A DNA stretch of 64,000 nucleotides from Rhodanobacteraceae bacterium (GCA_016717705.1 JADKFD010000006.1:1-64000); one strand, 5' to 3'. Counted from the first letter of the stretch, positions 1 to 9,860 are shown. Translations and numbers: made by a program. Notes: a model not told the origin generated them from the sequence alone.

Positions 1-1003
1 GCAACGCGGCGGCGACCGCGTCGCCTTCGGCCAGCGCTCGATCGGCACCGCAACGCCGTATTTGCACTGACGCTGGCGCCGGGAGAAACCGCGAACTGCT
101 GCGAGCGCCCTCGGAGGGCAGTCTGACGATCAATCCCAGTCTGTGGCGCGCGCGCCTTCCATGCTCACAGTGAGAACAGTTACGCCGCGTTTGCGCTGTA
201 TTTCGGCATGCTGCTGGCCTTGGCCGGCTACAACCTCCTGCTCTATCTGGTGCTGCGCGACCGCGCCTACCTGTACTACGTGCTGTTCGTGATCGGCGTC
301 GGCACCGGAATCGCCTCGATCTACGGCCTGGCCGGCCAGTATCTGTGGCCGGATGCGGTGGACTGGAGCAATCGCGCGCTGATCGTGAGTTTCGCGCTGT
401 CGGGCATCGTCGGACCGCTGTTCGCGCGCGACTTTCTCGGTACCGCCACGCGCGCGCCACGCTGGCATCGCGCCCTAGGCTGGGGCGCCTGGCTGCACGT
501 CGCGGTGCTCGCCGTCGGTTTGTTCGCGCCGCTGCGCAGCGGCATGCAGACGATGTCGGCGAGCACGCTGATCAACTGCGTACTGATGCTCGGCTGCGGT
601 ATCCATTGCGCGCGCCACGGCTACCCCGGCGCGCGCCTGTACGTGCTGGCGTGGAGCGTGCTGCTGCTCGGCGGCATGCTGATGGCGCTGCGCAACTTCG
701 GCTTGCTGCCGACGCACTTTTTGACCTTGCACGGCATGCAGATCGGCTCGGCGCTGGAGATGCTGGTGCTGTCCTTCGCACTGGCCGACCGCTTCAACCA
801 GATCAAGCTGGAGAAAACCCAGGCGCAGGCGCAAACACTGGCGGCGCAGCAGCAACTGCTGGCATCGCTGCAGCAGCACGAGCGCGAACTGGAGCAGCGC
901 GTCGCCGAGCGCACTGCGGCGCTGGCAGTGGCCAACCAGCGCCTGCGCGAAATGGCGCTGCACGACACCCTGACTGGCCTGGCCAACCGCGCGGCGCTGC
1001 GCG
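1..1003 (+). pseudogene. 7TMR-DISM sensor region of a diguanylate cyclase (5' part, frameshifted)
   Basis: This is the membrane sensor half of a 7TMR-DISM diguanylate cyclase; the gene begins before the window. Before about 180 the conserved sequence jumps between frames. GDRVAFGQRSIG (about 10-45) looks like the end of the periplasmic 7TMR-DISMED2 domain and LTLAPGET (about 65-90) continues it in another frame. From about 154 one frame is open: several hydrophobic helices from 181 to 800, then a coiled-coil-like stretch (QQQLLASLQQHERELEQRV) and the GGDEF-domain entry HDTLTGLANRAAL. At about 1003 the frame is lost again; restoring two bases (GCGC to GCGCGC) would give ALRAYLDEAW and join the GGDEF domain. 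The several indels suggest poor sequence near a contig edge, but real decay is possible. Confidence 0.75.
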
Positions 1004-1456
1004 TATCTCGACGAGGCGTGGCAGCGCGCGCGCGACGGCGGGCCGCCGCTGGTGCTGTTGCTGATCGATCTCGATGGCTTCAAGCCGGTCAATGACCGCT
1101 TCGGCCACGAGACCGGCGATCGGGTGCTGGTCGAAGTCGCCACGCGCCTGAGGGCATCCAGCCGCCCTGGCGATCTGGTCGCCCGCTATGGCGGCGATGA
1201 GTTCGTGATCGTGGCCGAGGCGCTCGGCGTGCCGCAGGATGCCCAGGCTTTCGCCGAACGCTTGCTCGCCGCGCTGCTCGCCCCGACGGCGGCAGCACCG
1301 GATGCGCGCATCGGCGCCAGCATCGGCATCGCCGTTGGCGTCCACGGCCCGACCGAGATCGGCGATCTGCTGCGCCGCGCCGATGGCGCGATGTACGCCG
1401 CCAAGGCCGCCGGGCGCGGGACGATACGCTGGGCCGACCAGCAGCCGGCGCTGTAG
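1004..1456 (+). CDS. GGDEF diguanylate cyclase domain (3' part of the 7TMR-DISM gene)
   Basis: Catalytic domain that makes c-di-GMP from two GTP. Read from about 1006, the frame gives YLDEAWQRARDGG, then LLLIDLDGFKPVNDRFGH, and the active-site motif RYGGDEF at about 1183-1203. An inhibitory-site RxxD (RPGD) lies exactly five residues before GGDEF, so product feedback inhibition is expected. The domain ends with DGAMYAAKAAGRG, the normal C-terminal helix. It belongs to the same protein as the 7TM region upstream; the only break between them is a frameshift near 1003. Any start codon inside this piece would be artificial. The stop lies 1 bp before the end of the convergent Asp-box gene. Confidence 0.85.
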   Translation, partial: YLDEAWQRARDGGPPLVLLLIDLDGFKPVNDRFGHETGDRVLVEVATRLRASSRPGDLVARYGGDEFVIVAEALGVPQDAQAFAERLLAALLAPTAAAPDARIGASIGIAVGVHGPTEIGDLLRRADGAMYAAKAAGRGTIRWADQQPAL

Positions 1457-1457
1457 C

Positions 1458-3598
1458 CTAAGGGGACTCGAAGCCGTCGCTCGACAGCCGGTCGAGATCG
1501 GCGTCGAAAGCGCCATTCGCGCTGGCAAGGCGCAGGCGATTGCCGCCCAAATTCAGGGCGTTGGTGCCGACGATGCGCTCCAGCCCTGCACCAAATGGCG
1601 TGAACGAGCCCGCTTGATCGTCCGAGCGCGCCACCCAGGGCGCTGACAGCATCGACAGATACACCCGGTTGGCATCCAGCGGATCGCAGACCATGTCGCT
1701 GGTGTTCGGCCCGCTCCACGCGGTGGCTTGCCAGCTGGCCCCGTCGACACTGCGATAGACCCGCGAACTGCCCGGGTAGCTGATCCACACCGCCAGCATG
1801 AACTGATTGTCCGCCGCCAGGCACACCCGCCCCCTGCGGGCGAACCCCGGCAGTCCCTGCAATGCCGGTGTCCAGTCGATGCCGCCATTGGCCGAGCGCA
1901 GCGCGCCACCCTGCTGCGGAACGGTGGTGCCGTCGATCGCGGCCACGACGCTGCCGCCGCTGCGCGTCTGCAGGTCGCGGACCTCGTCACCTGGCTGGGC
2001 TTCGAAGCGCTTGCTCCAACTGGCGCCGGCGTTCACGGAGCGCCATATCGTGGCCTCGTTGCCCTGGACGCTGCCGGAGTCGGCGCCGCCGATCAGGATG
2101 GCCAGCGGATTGTCCGGATCGAAGGCGATCGCCAAGACGCTGGTTTCGAAGAGCGGGCCCTGGTCGGGGCCCAACGGCGTCCACGCGCCATTGCCTTCGC
2201 GACGGTAGAGGCCCTCGGCGGCGACCGATGACGGGCCGATAGAAGCGGCGTACAGCGTACCGTTGGGCGCGAACGCGACGGTGTGGTAGCGGGTGGGCGG
2301 CAGCGGCTCCAGAGTCCAGTTGCGGCCGGCGTCGGTCGAGGTGTACACGCCACCATTGTTCTCGCCGGCGTAGGAGGCCGCGAGCTCCTCGGGATTCAGC
2401 GGATTGCTCTGGATCGCAGTGGTGTTCAATTCGCGGATGCCGGCGGACGCGGCCACGAAGTTGTTGCCCGCATTTTCGGAACGCAGCACGCCGGTGGAGT
2501 CGGCACCGACCAGCACGCGCATCGAGCTACCCGGCATGAAACGCACCGAGCGTGTCGTCAGGGCGCTGGTGCCACCGATTCCGGTCTGCCAGCTCTGCCC
2601 CCCGTCGACGGACCGATTGACCCCGGTGCCAGCCGTCGCCGCCAGGATCACGTTCGGATTGGCCGGGTCGATGGCAATCGAATCGACCATCAGCCGTGGC
2701 CAGCTGGCGTTGTGCACAGGCGTCCACTGGACACCGAGGTTGCTCGTCGCATAAAGGCCGACGAACTGCGAGGCGAAAAGCCGCCCGCCGCCGATCAGAA
2801 AGCGGCTGCCGTCATGCACGACCGTATTGATCGGGTTGTTGGGCAAGCCGGTGCTGCGATTGGTCCATTGCCCGCCGCCATCGGTCGACACCCATACGGC
2901 ACCACCGACGAAGTCACCTCTGAAGCTGGCCATCACCGTGTTGGGGTTGGCGGGGTCGACGGCGATCCCGCTGCCGTTGAGCTGCGACGGCAGCGGCGGT
3001 GAGCGATCCAGCCAGCTGCTGCCGCCGTTGGTCGAGCGCATCAGCACTAACGGCTGGTCCCCGAGCGAATTGAGCAGCGCCACCCAGATGGTCTGCGGCT
3101 GGGATGGCACCAGCGTGACATCCACCACACCCTGGTACAGACCGATGCCAAGATCGACCAGGCTCCAGTTCTGGCCGTGGTCGAAACTGCGCAACAGTCC
3201 GCCATAGGTGCCGATGTAAGCAGTGCCATCGGCGGCAAACTCGATGTCGTTGACGCCTACGCCCGACGGAAACACCTGTCGCGTCAGTTGGCGCCATCGT
3301 CGATCGAGCGATAGAGCGCGCCGGCCCATTCGCCGGGGAAACACCGGCAAGGACGACCCCGGGAGCGACTGGCGATGCCGCGACGTCGGCCACGTCGCCG
3401 CCGTTGGGACCGAGTGCCCGCCAGCTTGCAAAGGCCGTCGCGGCGCGCAATGGCGCATCCGCGGTCGTCGACAGCGACGGCCGTGTCGCGCGGTGGCCGT
3501 ACTCATCGAGCATCCGGCCATCCGGGCTGCCGCTGGCGGCAGCGCTGCCCGCAGACAGCAACAGGGCGAGCAGAAGGGTCCAACTGGCCTTGATGCAT
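1458..3598 (-). CDS. Secreted Asp-box (BNR/sialidase-like) beta-propeller protein, N-terminus frameshifted
   Basis: Predicted exported beta-propeller protein. About ten Asp-box repeats (SxDxGxxW type) run through it, for example SFDHGQNW, STNGGSSW, STDGGGQW, SVDGGQSW, STDAGRNW and SANGGIDW, as in VPS10/sialidase-fold propellers. No sialidase catalytic arginine triad was recognised, so enzyme activity should not be assumed. A signal peptide (KASWTLLLALLLSAGSAAA) lies in another frame at about 3540-3590. Removing one base after the ATG at 3598 would give M-I-K-A-S-W. Two further breaks near 3320-3345 separate LAGVSP, GEWAGALYRSIDDGAN and RQLTRQVFPSG, which read as one continuous sequence if joined. 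The protein ends DRLSSDGFESP, a short DGFE tail discussed in the findings. It lies tail to tail with the cyclase gene. Confidence 0.75.
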
Positions 3599-3801
3599 AC
3601 GACACGGCAGCACTCTACGTTCAGGGCAGGCTGCCCAGGGGACGCGGAGTCTCGCGCAATTGGCGCGAGTTTGCACACGTATACAATTGTCGCGCGCAGC
3701 CGCAGGTGTGCGCTATCCGCGCCGTCAGCCGCGTTCACCAGGTACTTGCGGCGAGCCCTTGCCGGTGAACGGCTGCGCCGTACACCGGCCTACAGGGGCG
3801 C

Positions 3802-5598
3802 TCAGCCCTTCACCGGCTCCTTGCGCACCACGCGCACCGACAGCTCCTGCAGCTGACGCTCGGGCACTTCGGACGGCGCCGAGGTCAGCGGGCACTGCGC
3901 GCTGGCGGTCTTCGGGAAGGCAATCACCTCGCGGATCGAGTCGACGCCGCACATCAGCGTGGCGATGCGGTCGATGCCAAAGGCGATGCCGCCGTGCGGC
4001 GGGCAGCCGTAGCGCAGCGCTTCGAGCAGGAAGCCGAACTTGGCGTTGGCCTCCTCTTCCTCGATGCCGAGCAGGCGGAACACCGCCGACTGCAGTTCGG
4101 GTTTGTGGATACGGATCGAACCGCCGCCGATCTCGTTGCCGTTGAGCACGCAGTCGTAGCCGCGCGACAGCGCGTCGCCCGGATTGGCGGTCAATTCGGC
4201 GACATCGTCGATCGACGGCGCGGTGAACGGGTGGTGCAGCGAGACCCAGCGGTTTTCGCCGTGGTCGAACTCGAACATCGGGAAGTCGACCACCCACATC
4301 GGGCGCCAGCCTTCGGCGACCAGTTTCAGATCCTTGCCGACCACCAGGCGCAGCGCACCCATGAAATCGGAAACCGTCTTGTACGGGCCGGCGCCGAAGA
4401 AGATCAGATCGCCGGTCTTGGCGCTCACCGCCTCCAGCACCCCATTGAGCGCGGTGTCGTCGAGGAACTTGACGATCGGGCTGGTCAGGCCTTCGCGACC
4501 CTTGGCCAGGTCGTCGACGCGGATCCAGGCCAGGCCCTTGGCGCCGTAGCGCGCCACGTACGGGCCGTAATCGTCGATCTGCTTGCGCGTCAGCGTGGCG
4601 CCGCCGGGCACGCACAGCGCGGCGACACGGCCACCCGGATCGTTGGCCGGGCCGGCGAACACCTTGAATCCGCTGGTCTTCAGGTACTCGGCGACATCCA
4701 CCAGCTCCAGCGGATTGCGCAAGTCCGGCTTGTCCGATCCGTAGCGGCGCATCGCCTCCGAATACGGCATGCGCGGGAAGGGATTTTCCAGTTCGACGCC
4801 GATGACGCTCTTGAATACGTGGCGCACCAGGTCCTCGACCCGATCCTGGATGTCGCGCTCGCGCACGAAGGCCATCTCGATGTCGAGCTGGGTGAATTCC
4901 GGCTGGCGGTCGGCGCGCAGATCCTCGTCGCGGAAACAGCGCGCGATCTGGTAGTAACGATCCATGCCCGCCATCATCAGCAACTGCTTGAACAGCTGCG
5001 GGCTCTGCGGCAGCGCGTAGAACTGGCCCGGATTGACGCGGCTCGGCACCAGGTAGTCGCGCGCGCCTTCCGGCGTGGCCTTGGTCAGGATCGGCGTTTC
5101 GATGTCCTGGAAGTCCTGGGCGTCGAGGTAGTGGCGGATTTCCTGGACCAGCTTGCTGCGCAGGCGCAACTGCTTTTGCATCTGGCCGCGGCGGATGTCG
5201 AGGTAGCGATAACGCAGGCGCGCTTCCTCGTTGGGCGTCTCGTCGAGCATGAACGGCAGCGGCGCCGCGGCATTCAGCACCTCGACGATCGCCGCAATCA
5301 CCTCGATCTTGCCGGTGCTCAGGCGCTCGTTGACCTGCGAGGCCGGGCGGGCGCGCACGGTGCCCTCGATACGCAGGCAGAACTCGTAGCGCACGCGGTC
5401 GGCGGCGGCAAAGGCGGCGGCGTTGTCCGGCTCGATGACCACCTGGACGATGCCGCTGTGATCGCGCAGATCGATGAAAATCACGCCGCCGTGGTCGCGC
5501 CGCGTATTCGCCCAGCCGCAGAGCACCACATTCTGATCGGCCAGCGTCTCGTCGACACGGCCGCAAAGGTGGGTGCGGAAGGAAGTTTCGGCGGTCAT
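3802..5598 (-). CDS. aspS: Aspartyl-tRNA synthetase
   Basis: Charges tRNA-Asp with aspartate in the cytoplasm. The 598 residues show an N-terminal OB-fold anticodon-binding domain (WANTRRDHGGVIFIDLRDHSG), the class II motif 2 region (FRDEDLRADRQPEFTQLDIEM at about 217-237), the bacterial GAD insertion, and motif 3 (GGIAFGIDRIATLMCG) near the C-terminus. The length matches bacterial AspS (about 590). I chose the ATG at 5598 (MTAETSFRTHLCG) because the family begins there; the open frame continues upstream but without conservation. It is divergent from the HD-GYP gene, with 214 bp between them. Confidence 0.97.
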   Translation of the reverse strand: MTAETSFRTHLCGRVDETLADQNVVLCGWANTRRDHGGVIFIDLRDHSGIVQVVIEPDNAAAFAAADRVRYEFCLRIEGTVRARPASQVNERLSTGKIEVIAAIVEVLNAAAPLPFMLDETPNEEARLRYRYLDIRRGQMQKQLRLRSKLVQEIRHYLDAQDFQDIETPILTKATPEGARDYLVPSRVNPGQFYALPQSPQLFKQLLMMAGMDRYYQIARCFRDEDLRADRQPEFTQLDIEMAFVRERDIQDRVEDLVRHVFKSVIGVELENPFPRMPYSEAMRRYGSDKPDLRNPLELVDVAEYLKTSGFKVFAGPANDPGGRVAALCVPGGATLTRKQIDDYGPYVARYGAKGLAWIRVDDLAKGREGLTSPIVKFLDDTALNGVLEAVSAKTGDLIFFGAGPYKTVSDFMGALRLVVGKDLKLVAEGWRPMWVVDFPMFEFDHGENRWVSLHHPFTAPSIDDVAELTANPGDALSRGYDCVLNGNEIGGGSIRIHKPELQSAVFRLLGIEEEEANAKFGFLLEALRYGCPPHGGIAFGIDRIATLMCGVDSIREVIAFPKTASAQCPLTSAPSEVPERQLQELSVRVVRKEPVKG

Positions 5599-5812
5599 GG
5601 CACGCTCGACTGGCGGTGGGCTTGGGGTCGCGCATGCTACGGGACGGTGGCAAGAGGCCGCAAACCAGAGTTGCCCCTGGTATCGGGGCATCCGGCAAGC
5701 ACGCAGCGCCATGCGGCCCGTGCACGGGCGGGAGAAAGCGACCCGGCAGACTCACAAGCTGTGGCATCCTAGGTCGGGTCATGGTCAACAGCGGTCAGCG
5801 TCGACCCCTCGC

Positions 5813-7045
5813 ATGGAGATCGAAGAGCGCAAAGTCGAAATCGACGGACTCACGCCCGGCATGTTCGTGTCGCGGCTGGATCGACCGTGGACCGACACGC
5901 CGTTCTTGATGCAGGGCTTTGCCATCGAGGGCCAGGCCGACATCGAAAAGCTGCGTCGCTTTTGCCGCCACGTCTACATCGACGTGCTCAAGAGCTCGCG
6001 CGGCGAGCAGCGGACGGTACTGCAGCGGCTGGGCTACGGCGCGCTCAAACGCGGCGGCAAGACGGCGCCCGCTGCCACCACCCACGTCAACCAGGTCAGC
6101 CTGGCCGACGAACTGCCGCAGGCGCGCAAGGTCTGGGACAGCGCCCGCGCGCTGGCCGCGCGGGTCATCGACGATGTCCGTGCCGGGCGCCGCCTGTCGG
6201 CCGACGCACTCACCGGAGCCGTGGAGCCGATCGTCGCCAGCGTGATCCGCAATGCGGATGCCTTCTTCTGGCTGGATGCGCTGCGCAAACGCGACGCCTA
6301 CAGCTATAGCCACGCGGTGAATTGCTGCGCCCTGGTGACCAGCTTCGGCCGGCATCTCGGGTTTCCGCGCGAGATGCTGGTCGATCTGGCCAGCGCCGGC
6401 ATGCTGATGGACATCGGCAAGACCGCGCTGCCGGAAGAATTGCTGCTGCGCGCCGGCCCGTTGACCGCTGCGGAGCAGATTCAGGTGCGCGCTCACGTCG
6501 AACGCACCCTGGAGATGCTCGACCAGGCCGGCGTTACTGGCCATGAGATCGGCGCGATGATCTACGCGCACCATGAGCGGCATGACGGATCCGGCTATCC
6601 GCAGGGCCTGGCGGGCGCCGCCATCCCGCTGAACGCGCGCATGCTGGGTCTGGTCGACACCTACGATGCGCTCTCCAGCGAGCGACCGCATCAGCCGTCG
6701 CTGGCCCGCCATGACGTGCTGCAGTGGCTCTATCGCGAGCGCGACCGCCTGTTCCAGTCCGACCTGATCGAACAGTTCAGCCAGTCGCTGGGCGTTTATC
6801 CCACCGGATCACTGGTGGAATTGTCGTCGGGCGAAGTCGCCATCGTCATGGCGCAGAATCCGGCACGTCGTCTGTATCCGCGCGTGACCATGCTGACCCG
6901 CTCCGACAAGTCGCTGGATCCGGCCTTCCGCCAGGTCGACCTGTGGCCGCTGGCAAATCTGCCTGATCGCGCCCAGCGCGTCTGGATCGAACGCGCGCTT
7001 GCGCCCGGTGCCTACGGACTGGACCCGACCGAGTTGTACTTGTGA
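5813..7045 (+). CDS. DUF3391 / HD-GYP domain protein (c-di-GMP phosphodiesterase family)
   Basis: A 410-residue cytoplasmic protein of the c-di-GMP phosphodiesterase class. Residues 1-80 are a DUF3391 domain (GLTPGMFVSRLDRPW). Residues about 150-330 are an HD-GYP domain with the signature HHERHDGSGYP at 253-263. The usual HD pair in LLHDIGK is M199-D200 here (GMLMDIGKTALP), so one metal ligand is missing; I recall similar changes in Xanthomonas relatives. Activity may be reduced or lost, leaving a binding or regulatory role. The start at 5813 (MEIEERKVEIDG) is the family start; the frame is open further upstream without conservation. It is followed 49 bp later by the GGDEF-EAL gene on the same strand, probably an operon. 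Confidence 0.9.
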   Translation: MEIEERKVEIDGLTPGMFVSRLDRPWTDTPFLMQGFAIEGQADIEKLRRFCRHVYIDVLKSSRGEQRTVLQRLGYGALKRGGKTAPAATTHVNQVSLADELPQARKVWDSARALAARVIDDVRAGRRLSADALTGAVEPIVASVIRNADAFFWLDALRKRDAYSYSHAVNCCALVTSFGRHLGFPREMLVDLASAGMLMDIGKTALPEELLLRAGPLTAAEQIQVRAHVERTLEMLDQAGVTGHEIGAMIYAHHERHDGSGYPQGLAGAAIPLNARMLGLVDTYDALSSERPHQPSLARHDVLQWLYRERDRLFQSDLIEQFSQSLGVYPTGSLVELSSGEVAIVMAQNPARRLYPRVTMLTRSDKSLDPAFRQVDLWPLANLPDRAQRVWIERALAPGAYGLDPTELYL

Positions 7046-7094
7046 TCCGCGGTCGCTGCTTCCAGCGCGCTGGTTCGCGCAGCCAATCTGAGAG

Positions 7095-8360
7095 ATGTCG
7101 GGTGCGTGCAGGCGACCCCACATGCTGATCGGCCGCGAACTGCTCGGCCAGATCGAAGCGAGCATCCTCAGTCAATCCGAATCCAGCAGATTCGGCCTGC
7201 TGCTGGTACATCTGCGTGGCATCCGGCAGCTCACCGCCCTGCTCGGTTTCGATGCCGGCGAGGCCCTGGTGCAGGCCACCGAGCTGCGCCTGGGCGAAGT
7301 GCTGCGCCCGATCGACCAGATCTGGCGCAGTGCGCCGGATGAGTTCCTGATCGTGCTGCCGCAACTGCTCAGCGCCAATCATGGCCTGCTGGCCGCGCGC
7401 AAGGTGCTGCGCGAGTTCGAGGCACCCCTGAACGTCCAGGGACGCCCGATGATGCCGCTGCTGACGTTGGCACTGGCGTTCAGCAGCGACAGCGACGCCG
7501 CTTCGCCGCAGCACCTGATCCGGCGCGCGATGAGCGCGCTGGAGCGCGCGCTGGAATCCAACAATCGACTGGCGCTGGCCGACGATGCCAATGCGGACCT
7601 GTGGCTGCAGGACGATCTGCGCGACGCGCTGGTCAACAACGAGCTCAGCATCCAGTTCCAGCCGCTGGTCGACATCAGGAGTCGCCGGGTAACCTCGGTA
7701 GAGGCGCTGGCGCGCTGGCGTTCAGCGCGACACGGGGTGATCGCACCCAGTCGCTTCATTGCCCTGGCCGAGCAGGCCGGTCTGGCGCCGGAACTGACGC
7801 GCTGGAGCGTCAACGCCATCTTGCGCGAGTACGCTCCGCTGCGCCGGCAGATGCCCCAGCTGCGTTGCGCCATCAACCTGTCGCCCAAGGTGTTCAGCCA
7901 ATCGGGGATCGAGGGCCAGATCAGCGCGGCCCTGGCGATCTGGGGTATCCCACCCGAGTCGCTGACCCTGGAGGTCACCGAGACCGCGGTGATGGACGAC
8001 CCGGAACTCAGCAGTGCAACCCTGCGCCATCTGCGCGATACCGGCGTGCGCGTTGCCATCGACGATTTTGGCCAGGGCTATTCCTCGTTCACCTATCTCA
8101 AGCATTTTCCGGCCACCGAACTGAAGATCGACCAGTCCTTCGTGACGCCGATGGCGGGCGACCCTCGGGCGCGGCAACTGGTGCGATCGATGATCGGCAT
8201 TGCCCATCACCTGGACATGGAAGCCGTCGCCGAGGGGGTCGAGGACGCCACGACGCTCGCATACCTGGCGGAGATGGGCTGCGACATCGCCCAGGGTTAC
8301 CACCTGGGCCGACCGATGGACGTGCCCGAATTGCTGCAACGCCTGCGCGCGCAGGAATAG
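7095..8360 (+). CDS. GGDEF-EAL protein; active-looking EAL phosphodiesterase with degenerate GGDEF
   Basis: Predicted c-di-GMP phosphodiesterase of 421 residues. The N-terminal GGDEF domain has APDEF at 80-84 instead of GGDEF and so should not make c-di-GMP, but it keeps RPID five residues earlier, the inhibitory-site pattern. The EAL domain (about 175-415) has the expected catalytic set: E203 in EAL, N261, E293, D323-D324 in DDFGQGYSS, K344, E380 in AEGVED and Q400. No membrane segment or sensor domain is seen. The ATG at 7122 (MLIGRELLGQ) is an equally good start, since neither candidate has a strong ribosome binding site. Probably co-transcribed with the HD-GYP gene. Confidence 0.92.
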   Translation: MSGACRRPHMLIGRELLGQIEASILSQSESSRFGLLLVHLRGIRQLTALLGFDAGEALVQATELRLGEVLRPIDQIWRSAPDEFLIVLPQLLSANHGLLAARKVLREFEAPLNVQGRPMMPLLTLALAFSSDSDAASPQHLIRRAMSALERALESNNRLALADDANADLWLQDDLRDALVNNELSIQFQPLVDIRSRRVTSVEALARWRSARHGVIAPSRFIALAEQAGLAPELTRWSVNAILREYAPLRRQMPQLRCAINLSPKVFSQSGIEGQISAALAIWGIPPESLTLEVTETAVMDDPELSSATLRHLRDTGVRVAIDDFGQGYSSFTYLKHFPATELKIDQSFVTPMAGDPRARQLVRSMIGIAHHLDMEAVAEGVEDATTLAYLAEMGCDIAQGYHLGRPMDVPELLQRLRAQE

Positions 8361-8418
8361 CGCGGCTCCGACGTGCCCGCTGCGGGTCAAAGCGCCAGTT
8401 CCGCTCGCGCCGGCAGCC

Positions 8419-8442
8419 GCGGGCACTTGCGGCGGTGCCCGC
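8419..8442. terminator. Hairpin between convergent genes
   Basis: Perfect 8-bp stem GCGGGCAC/GTGCCCGC with an 8-base loop, between the convergent GGDEF-EAL and VOC genes. There is no T tract, so intrinsic termination is only suggested by position and symmetry. Confidence 0.4.
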
Positions 8443-8462
8443 TTCGCGTCGCGCAGTGGCGC

Positions 8463-9263
8463 TCAAACCAGTTCGATGCCCTCGCCTTCCGGGCCAGCCA
8501 GGATGCGCGCGCTCGGGTCGTCGCGTGCGACCAGTCGGCGCCCCAGGCTGTCGCTGCGCGCGAAGCTGATCAGCCGCAAGCCGGTGCGCAGTGTCGAATC
8601 AGTCCCCGGCAACCCGGCGACGGGGTCGATTTCGATGATTTCGCCACCGGCCAACCGACCGAACGCAACCGGCGCGCGGGTGTGATCGAGCGCCGCAACC
8701 GGTACTTGCAGGCGCCAGCGATCAAGCAAGCCGAGGCCTTCGTAGAAACCCAGCGCGACGGCAGCATTGGCCGCGCCCAGCACCACACCGTGCAGGCGAT
8801 TGATCGGCGCTGCGGGTGGCAATTGCCCAGTCGACGCCGGACTCTGCAGATGCAGCACTTCTCCGTCTGGCCCGGCCAACTGCATCGAGCGGGCCACGGT
8901 GACGGCAAGCCGGTCCGCCGGCTCGCCCAGCATCTGCCAATCGCGCCGATCGACGCTTGCAGCCAGTGCATCGACATCGGCCACCGCCAGCGCCAGCGCC
9001 AGCCAGCCGCGTCGGGCATAGGGCGCGCTCAGCGGCGCCTGCGGCATCTCGACGAGGGTGAGCCAGGGTGCGGCCGTGTCCGGGCCGCCCAGGCGCGCAC
9101 ACGGCGCATGCGCCAGGCTGGCATCGCCCAGGTCCAGCGCGCGCTGCTGCGGTAACCGGCCGCGCTGCTGCGCAATCAGGCCGAAGAGCTCGCCATAGGC
9201 TGCAAGCGAGCGCTGCAGATCGCGCACGACCAGTGTTGCGCCGGTGATCGGGCCTAAACGCAT
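8463..9263 (-). CDS. VOC (glyoxalase/bleomycin-resistance/dioxygenase) superfamily protein
   Basis: A 266-residue cytoplasmic protein with two vicinal-oxygen-chelate modules: residues 1-125, starting GATLVVRDLQRSLAAYGELFGL, and about 155-260, starting NRLHGVVLGAANAAVALGFYEGLG. Such proteins bind metals and isomerise or oxygenate small molecules, but many are uncharacterised, and the usual His/Glu ligand set is not clear here. No specific substrate can be assigned. It starts 12 bp after the stop of the PycTM-type gene on the same strand, so the two are probably co-transcribed. Confidence 0.8.
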   Translation of the reverse strand: MRLGPITGATLVVRDLQRSLAAYGELFGLIAQQRGRLPQQRALDLGDASLAHAPCARLGGPDTAAPWLTLVEMPQAPLSAPYARRGWLALALAVADVDALAASVDRRDWQMLGEPADRLAVTVARSMQLAGPDGEVLHLQSPASTGQLPPAAPINRLHGVVLGAANAAVALGFYEGLGLLDRWRLQVPVAALDHTRAPVAFGRLAGGEIIEIDPVAGLPGTDSTLRTGLRLISFARSDSLGRRLVARDDPSARILAGPEGEGIELV

Positions 9264-9275
9264 GCGTTGATGGTC

Positions 9276-9860
9276 TCAGAGGGCAAAACGGATGACTTGT
9301 TCGATCGTCGCGACGACGAAACCGGCGAGGAAGAACACATAGCTGAAGCGCAGGTAGCGGTACTTGTGACGCGCCAGATAGGTGCCGATCGAATACAGAT
9401 CGTTGGTCAGGTTCTCGTAGACCGCCGCGTCGGTGCGCAGCGCATCCGCCCAAAGACGGCAGAATTCATCGCGTGGCAGCTCGGCGAAATGGCCAAAGAA
9501 CATGATGTTGAAGTAGCTGGGCAGGTCCTTGGGGTCCTTCAGCGTCAGCGGCCGGTACTTCGGCAGCACCGCCAGGATCGCCAGCAGCAGCGCCACCAGG
9601 GTGAATCCGGCCAGCGTCATCATGCTGGCGCGCAATTCCGGATCGTTGACGCGTCCCATCGAAATCGTCAGCACGATCGACGATACCGTGATGATGATGT
9701 TGGCCTTGGCGTCCGCCATCTGACTCAGCTGCACGTGATGGCGCTGCGCCGCCATGATCGAGTAGTCGCTGGTGTTGCGCCCGAGGATGCCGAAGAACAT
9801 CTCGCGCGTGCCGAGGTGCGAGGGCGGCGACTGGGTCGAAGGATTGGTGACGTCGATCAT
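9276..9860 (-). CDS. Pycsar-effector-like (PycTM/DUF5706-type) membrane protein
   Basis: A 194-residue inner-membrane protein. A segment around 45-70 (QLSQMADAKANIIITVSSIV) resembles the ADxKANI signature of the PycTM/DUF5706 family, whose known members are membrane effectors of the cyclic-pyrimidine Pycsar phage defence. Predicted helices are about 53-70, 80-100 and 169-192, with a soluble stretch between the second and third. The ATG at 9860 follows a good AGGAG; the frame is open upstream without conservation. No PycC-type cyclase lies nearby, so a complete Pycsar system is not present in this window. It is divergent from oxyR across 207 bp. The assignment rests on my memory of the family signature. 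Confidence 0.65.
   Translation of the reverse strand: MIDVTNPSTQSPPSHLGTREMFFGILGRNTSDYSIMAAQRHHVQLSQMADAKANIIITVSSIVLTISMGRVNDPELRASMMTLAGFTLVALLLAILAVLPKYRPLTLKDPKDLPSYFNIMFFGHFAELPRDEFCRLWADALRTDAAVYENLTNDLYSIGTYLARHKYRYLRFSYVFFLAGFVVATIEQVIRFAL

Noticed and set aside
3994..5772. Open frame of about 590 codons on the plus strand over aspS
   Set aside because: Antisense to a fully conserved aspS.
9276..9860. A complete Pycsar anti-phage system
   Set aside because: Only an effector-like protein is present; no nucleotide cyclase gene was found within several kilobases.
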